From contig CAIQIL010000617.1 of NCBI GenBank assembly GCA_903871865.1, positions 1-6,082 of the forward strand: a DNA stretch of 6,082 nucleotides, given 5' to 3'. A program made the position numbers and the translations under genes. The stretch comes from an uncultured Burkholderiales bacterium (lineage in GTDB: Bacteria > Pseudomonadota > Gammaproteobacteria > Burkholderiales > Burkholderiaceae_C). A model generated the notes under the pieces. The model made no database searches. It had not been told where the DNA came from and was given only the letters and a program-made list of their open reading frames with translations. Shown in pieces: positions 5,906 through 6,082 of this stretch; position 1 is the stretch's first letter, and each line of letters opens with the position of its first letter.

Positions 5906-6082
5906 CCTACTGCGTCGCCATGCGCCTCAACGCCGGCCTGGTCTTCCTGTCGGACTCGCGCACCAACGCGGGCATGGACCAGATCAGCACCTTCCGCAAG
6001 ATGACGGTGTTCGAACAGCCTGGTGACCGCACCCTGGTCGTGCTGTCGGCCGGCAACCTGGCCATCACCCAGGCGGTCAAGC
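5902..6082 (+). CDS. Proteasome-type (Anbu-like) peptidase, N-terminal part, runs off right edge
   Basis: I translated 60 codons by hand from the ATG at 5902. The protein starts [20 protein letters not shown] and continues with [14 protein letters not shown] and [16 protein letters not shown]. This matches the bacterial Ntn-hydrolase beta-subunit family Anbu (COG3484, predicted proteasome-type protease), as I recall it. Removal of Met1 would expose Thr2 as the N-terminal nucleophile. Asp18 (SDSRTNAG) and Lys33 (FRKM) are then at mature positions 17 and 32, where proteasome subunits have their Asp17 and Lys33. No propeptide is present. Anbu subunits form open ring or helical oligomers; natural substrates are poorly known. 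Known partners elsewhere are ATP-grasp, alpha-E and transglutaminase-like genes, which may lie beyond the edge. The start overlaps the mutS stop (ATGA). HslV is less likely because its TTI/TTV N-terminus is absent. Confidence 0.88.
   Translation, partial: MTYCVAMRLNAGLVFLSDSRTNAGMDQISTFRKMTVFEQPGDRTLVVLSAGNLAITQAVK

Overview
The window is GC-rich with strong third-position G/C bias. Its protein families fit a betaproteobacterium of the order Burkholderiales, most likely Comamonadaceae. The supporting genes are a second-type IF-1 with a C-terminal tail beside a glycine-rich RRM protein, a betaproteobacterial MutS, and an Anbu-type proteasome homologue. The genus cannot be fixed from sequence reading alone.

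The left part (about 1-1567) is read leftward on the minus strand. It starts with a compact lysis pair: a GH108-type endolysin (1079-1567), then a 3TM holin of the gene-transfer-agent type (606-1082), joined by a 4-nt ATGA stop/start overlap. A good sigma70-like promoter (TTGACG, 17 bp, TAGGCT) lies just upstream of the endolysin. After a 79-nt gap with a perfect hairpin comes the N-terminal part of an M48 zinc-metalloprotease lipoprotein (HEIGH motif), which runs off the left edge. No phage structural, integrase or spanin gene is visible, so the lysis pair looks like an isolated or domesticated module.

The central intergenic region (1568-1934) is divergent. It holds the leftward lysis promoter and one or two candidate rightward promoters, followed by a potentially structured leader.

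The right part is read rightward. It holds a small uncharacterised protein gene (about 1935-2180), infA encoding IF-1 (2217-2483, GTG start), and an RRM/RGG-type RNA-binding protein gene (2525-2863). A clear rho-independent terminator (2940-2971) closes this group, which may work in translation and RNA handling, plausibly under cold or growth shift. mutS (about 3104-5905) follows as a new unit preceded by a cluster of inverted repeats. Its stop overlaps the start of a proteasome-like (Anbu) peptidase gene by 4 nt (ATGA); that gene runs off the right edge.

The most interesting points are the phage-less lysis cassette with its own promoter, the OM metalloprotease lipoprotein in the place where a spanin gene would be expected, the uncharacterised small gene before infA, and the translational coupling of mutS to an Anbu protease. 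Long ORFs antisense or out of frame to mutS are composition shadows.
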